Assembly (NCBI GenBank): GCA_015487985.1
Contig: WFOP01000101.1
Location: 1 to 7,726, forward strand
DNA length: 7,726 nucleotides
Source: Hyphomicrobiales bacterium
Lineage (GTDB): Bacteria > Pseudomonadota > Alphaproteobacteria > Rhizobiales > Devosiaceae
Direction: 5' to 3'
Every line of letters starts with the position of its first letter. The first letter of the stretch is position 1. The position numbers and the translations under genes are program-made. Positions 5,193 to 7,726 of this stretch are shown piece after piece. The notes beneath the pieces were generated by a model, which saw only the letters and a list, made by a program, of their open reading frames with translations, did no database searches and was not told where the DNA came from.

Positions 5193-5696
5193 ATGATAAA
5201 TTCCATTGCTTTGCTTTTCTTCCCATTATTTATGGCGCTCGCAGCAACCTCTGATTTGTTGACCATGAAAATTTCCAATCGCCTGGTGATGATGCTGGTG
5301 GTGGGCTTTTTTGTCATGGCCGTTGCCATGGACTTCACCATGCAGCAATTTTTGATGCATATGGCCGCCGGCGCCGTGGTGCTGGTGTTTGCCTTTGCAT
5401 TTTTTGCTTTTGGCTGGATGGGCGGGGGGGATGCAAAATTGGCTGCCGCCACTTCCCTGTGGCTGGGGTTTGGTATCACACTGCCATATCTGGTTTACGC
5501 ATCCCTGTTTGGCGGGGTGTTGACGTTGGCCTTGCTGGCGGTCCGGCGCTATCCCTTGCCCGGTCCTCTGGTAAGGGTGGAATGGGTAGCCAGGCTGCAT
5601 AATCAGAAAACCGGCATTCCCTATGGTATCGCGCTGGCCGCCGCCGGTCTTGTCGCCTATTCGGATACGACAATTTTTCAAAATCTGATTGCATGA
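5193..5696 (+). CDS. cpaA: Prepilin peptidase CpaA/TadV
   Basis: A 167-residue inner-membrane aspartyl protease that removes the leader of Flp prepilins and of TadE/TadF pseudopilins. The two catalytic aspartates are visible: Asp21 in ATSDLLTMKISNRL at the end of the first membrane segment, and Asp80 in the GGGDAKL loop, the GxGD signature. Hydrophobic segments are at about 1-20, 32-48, 55-75, 92-118 and 143-160. The length fits the short CpaA/TadV type, which lacks the N-methylating domain of PilD. The ATG at 5193 has a modest GGA 7 nt upstream. It follows the second pilin terminator, and cpaB begins 154 bp downstream, so it may be its own transcription unit or weakly fed by read-through. 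Confidence 0.94.
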   Translation: MINSIALLFFPLFMALAATSDLLTMKISNRLVMMLVVGFFVMAVAMDFTMQQFLMHMAAGAVVLVFAFAFFAFGWMGGGDAKLAAATSLWLGFGITLPYLVYASLFGGVLTLALLAVRRYPLPGPLVRVEWVARLHNQKTGIPYGIALAAAGLVAYSDTTIFQNLIA

Positions 5697-5750
5697 TGGT
5701 TTTTTCAAAAACGCCAAGACCAAAATTAACACTTCACACTTCATTAACGT

Positions 5751-5795
5751 TGTTTGAAAACATTCGGTTAACCAAAACTTGACCATTTTCAAACA
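5751..5795. promoter_or_regulatory. Long inverted repeat upstream of cpaB
   Basis: TGTTTGAAAA (5751-5760) and TTTTCAAACA (5786-5795) are perfect 10-bp arms, 25 bp apart. The spacer holds the full palindrome GGTTAACC (5766-5773), which contains a CtrA-like TTAACC core. Nearby are TTAAC boxes at 5726 and 5744 enclosing a tandem ACACTTC repeat (5729-5742), and two ACTTGAC copies (5777-5783, 5797-5803) exactly 20 bp apart. The last resemble alphaproteobacterial -35 boxes but have no good -10. This is probably the control region of cpaB and following genes; the regulator is inferred only. Confidence 0.45.
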
Positions 5796-5815
5796 TACTT
5801 GACTCCAAATGAATC

Positions 5816-5843
5816 TGGAACGTTGGTTCCAAGAGTATTGGAG
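5816..5843 (+). promoter_or_regulatory. Leader hairpin and ribosome binding site of cpaB
   Basis: TGGAAC-GTTG-GTTCCA (5816-5831) forms a 6-bp stem, followed by TGGAG (5839-5843) 7 nt before the ATG at 5851. This places the true start at 5851. The in-frame ATG at 5809 has no ribosome binding site and would add 14 residues unlike the family N-terminus. Confidence 0.55.
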
Positions 5844-5850
5844 TTTTGGT

Positions 5851-6861
5851 ATGAAACCAGCGCGTGTCTTATTGTTACTTGTGGCCTTGGTTACGGGTGG
5901 ATTGGCAGCATTTCTTGCGACGCGCGGGGAAGCTCCGGCCACAAAAACTGTTGAGGTTGCTCAGGTTCAGCAAGAAGCAAAACGCCAGGTTCTTATCGCA
6001 TCAACGACGATTGGCGTGGGCCAACGGCTCACCCGTTCCCTTGTTTCATGGCAGGACTGGCCCGAAGGTGCGGTGCGTCCTGAATATATCACATCAGATG
6101 TTATCCCCGATGCACCAGAACAAATGGTGGGAACCGTGGCCCGGTTTGAGATTTTTGCCGGCGAACCCATTCGCGAAGCAAAACTGGTGCGCTCGGATCA
6201 GGGTTATATGTCAGCTATCATTCAGCCCGGCATGCGTGCGGTTTCAGTTGCCGTAACGTCAATTTCAGGCGCCGGGGGCTATATCGTACCCAACGATCGC
6301 GTTGATATCGTGCGCACCAAACGCGCAGCCGTGAGCGCTGGAACCCAGACAATTCTTGCCAACATCAAAGTTCTTGCCATTGGCAGGCGGCTTGGTGAAG
6401 CGGGCGCAAGTGCGGGCAATCCCGACCCCAGTGACCCCCAGTCCCAGGTGTTTGGTGATGAAGATGTGGCAACTCTTGAACTAAGCCCTGCTCAGGCAGA
6501 AACCCTGATTGGCGCCGCAGCGGAAGGTAAACTCACCTTGGTATTGCGCTCCGTTGCCGATTTTAACCCTTCCGAAAATGATGCGATATTGCAGGCCAGC
6601 AACCAGCCCATCCGCCTTATTCGTTATGGTATTGAATCAAATGTGGTGGCAGGTGCATCGCAGGAGACGATTCTGCCCGAAGCCGACCCCGCCCAGTTTG
6701 CCCAGGAGACCGGGGAGCCGATATTCTCTTCCAATCCCTCCTCTTCCGCGTCCTCAGCGCCTTTTTCGGGTCCATCAAACCAGAAATTTATCCCCGAAGA
6801 CCTGGGGCCTGACGGCCAGCCCTTCCCCGAGGGCTATGACCCTGCGATTCCAATGTCATGA
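5851..6861 (+). CDS. cpaB: Flp pilus assembly protein CpaB/RcpC
   Basis: A 336-residue inner-membrane-anchored periplasmic protein of the Tad secretion apparatus. It starts MKPARVLLLLVALVTGGLAAFLA, an N-terminal signal anchor at about residues 5-23. An SAF-type domain follows at about 46-113 (VLIASTTIGVGQRL, then FEIFAGEPIREAKLV), then the RcpC core with GMRAVSVAV (127-135), GYIVPNDRVDIV (143-154) and LVLRSVAD (230-237). The last 50 residues are a Ser/Pro/Gly-rich low-complexity tail that may be disordered. Proteins of this family work with the secretin CpaC/RcpA, encoded next. Start chosen at 5851 because of TGGAG 7 nt upstream; 5809 would give 350 residues. A strong set of repeats precedes the gene. 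Confidence 0.93.
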   Translation: MKPARVLLLLVALVTGGLAAFLATRGEAPATKTVEVAQVQQEAKRQVLIASTTIGVGQRLTRSLVSWQDWPEGAVRPEYITSDVIPDAPEQMVGTVARFEIFAGEPIREAKLVRSDQGYMSAIIQPGMRAVSVAVTSISGAGGYIVPNDRVDIVRTKRAAVSAGTQTILANIKVLAIGRRLGEAGASAGNPDPSDPQSQVFGDEDVATLELSPAQAETLIGAAAEGKLTLVLRSVADFNPSENDAILQASNQPIRLIRYGIESNVVAGASQETILPEADPAQFAQETGEPIFSSNPSSSASSAPFSGPSNQKFIPEDLGPDGQPFPEGYDPAIPMS

Positions 6862-6938
6862 TTGGCAATAAAATGAATACGTACTTTTCCATCACGAATA
6901 ATTCCTCAAACCGGTTCTTTCATATGAAACAGGCTTTT

Positions 6939-7726
6939 ATGCAAACAATACGTCGCGGGATTTTGGCACTGATTATGGTGTTTTCACTGTTTTCGCTGTT
7001 TACTTCCCCCGTCTATGCCCAGAATGAGAGCCGGTTGCGTATCTCCAATGTCGGGGGCACACAATATGTCCAATTGGGTTTGAACAAATCCATTCTGGTG
7101 GATTTGCCGCGCAATGCTGCTGAAGTCATTGTCTCGCAGCCAACAGTTGCCGGCGCGATTTTGCGTAATGCGCGGTCCGCAATCATTCAGGGCATGGAGG
7201 CGGGGGAAACAAACGTATTTTTCCTTGATGCCAACGGGGCTCAGATAACCGTGGTTGAAATCTCCGTCGTCAATGATGTTTCTTCCCTGACGGCGGCTCT
7301 GCGTTCCATTGTGCCAAATTCACAAATTCAGGTCAGCTCGTTCGGCGATCGGATCGTTCTTTCAGGTACGGCGCGCTCTTCTGATGATATTGACAAGGCG
7401 GTGGCGATTGCTCAGCAGTTTGCCGGTGGTGAAGGCTATGTGGCAAATGTGATTACTGTTTCAGGCGCCCAGCAGGTCATGCTCAAGGTAACGGTTGCAG
7501 AAGTTCAGCGTGAAACAGTCCGCCAGTTGGGTATTAACCTGAGTGCAGCCCTGTCGGTGGGTGATCTGACGACCGGCCTGCTGTCCGCCCCCCCCAGCGG
7601 CGGCGCATCAAATGTTTCCGCCCCCAATTCGTTTACCGCAGGTTTTTCGGGCGGCGGGTTGAGTATCGAGGCAACATTGCGTGCCCTGGAACGTCGCGGT
7701 GCCCTTAGAACTCTGGCCTCCCCGAC
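6939..7726 (+). CDS. cpaC: Tad pilus secretin CpaC/RcpA, N-terminal part (3' end outside window)
   Basis: The frame is open to the window end; 262 residues are visible. The product forms the outer-membrane ring through which the Flp filament passes. From the start at 6939: a signal peptide (MQTIRRG, hydrophobic core, cleavage after VYA27), the pilus-assembly N-terminal domain (about 37-111), a BON-like domain (about 112-175, with IVLSGTA at 139-145), then the start of the secretin core with VMLKVTVAEVQRETVRQLGIN (180-200) and LERRGALRTLASP (250-262). Residues 202-240 form a Gly/Ser/Ala-rich insertion. Start is uncertain: ATGs at 6873 and 6924 are in frame, but 6939 gives the typical signal peptide and has CAGG 5 nt upstream. 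Most of the barrel lies outside the window. Confidence 0.92.
   Translation, partial: MQTIRRGILALIMVFSLFSLFTSPVYAQNESRLRISNVGGTQYVQLGLNKSILVDLPRNAAEVIVSQPTVAGAILRNARSAIIQGMEAGETNVFFLDANGAQITVVEISVVNDVSSLTAALRSIVPNSQIQVSSFGDRIVLSGTARSSDDIDKAVAIAQQFAGGEGYVANVITVSGAQQVMLKVTVAEVQRETVRQLGINLSAALSVGDLTTGLLSAPPSGGASNVSAPNSFTAGFSGGGLSIEATLRALERRGALRTLASP

Noticed and set aside
5226..5942. Long minus-strand open frame opposite cpaA (238 codons)
   Set aside because: It is antisense to a clear cpaA gene, has biased His/Gln/Lys-rich composition typical of shadow frames, and shows no family motif.

Overview
The window looks like chromosomal DNA of an alphaproteobacterium, most likely of the Hyphomicrobiales/Rhizobiales type. 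This is inferred from the style of the proteins (CpaA/CpaB/CpaC pilus proteins, Flp pilins with an ESGATAIEYG core, TadE-like proteins with a short basic leader). No rRNA or other taxonomic marker is present, so the lineage is an inference. No mobile element, tRNA, rRNA or CRISPR array was seen.

Left part (1-2302, + strand): the end of a nucleoside and pyrimidine salvage operon. It holds the C-terminus of thymidine phosphorylase (deoA), complete phosphopentomutase (deoB) and complete uracil phosphoribosyltransferase (upp). The genes are spaced by 14 and 24 bp, each with its own ribosome binding site. DeoA releases a free base and deoxyribose-1-phosphate, DeoB converts the sugar phosphate to the 5-phosphate for catabolism, and Upp recovers uracil as UMP.

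Right part (2331-7726): a Tad (tight adherence, Flp) type IVc pilus locus in two divergent arms. The minus-strand arm (4085 down to 2331) holds a secreted stand-alone secretin N-domain protein and two TadE-family minor pseudopilins. It runs convergently into upp with a 28-bp gap. The plus-strand arm (4408 onward) holds two nearly identical 59-aa Flp pilins, each followed by its own strong intrinsic terminator, then the prepilin peptidase cpaA, the periplasmic assembly protein cpaB and the start of the outer-membrane secretin cpaC, which is cut by the window edge.

How it fits together: CpaA should cleave the Flp pilins after Gly13 and probably also the TadE-like pseudopilins. CpaB and CpaC form the periplasmic and outer-membrane part of the export channel. 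The cytoplasmic motor and platform (CpaE/CpaF/TadB/TadC) would be expected beyond the right edge.

The gene content is mostly known biology. The points worth a second look lie between the genes: a bulged 49-nt hairpin between the two pilin genes, symmetric operator-like repeats upstream of cpaB, tadE and the small secretin-domain gene (some with CtrA-like TTAACC cores), and the duplicated, separately terminated pilin genes.
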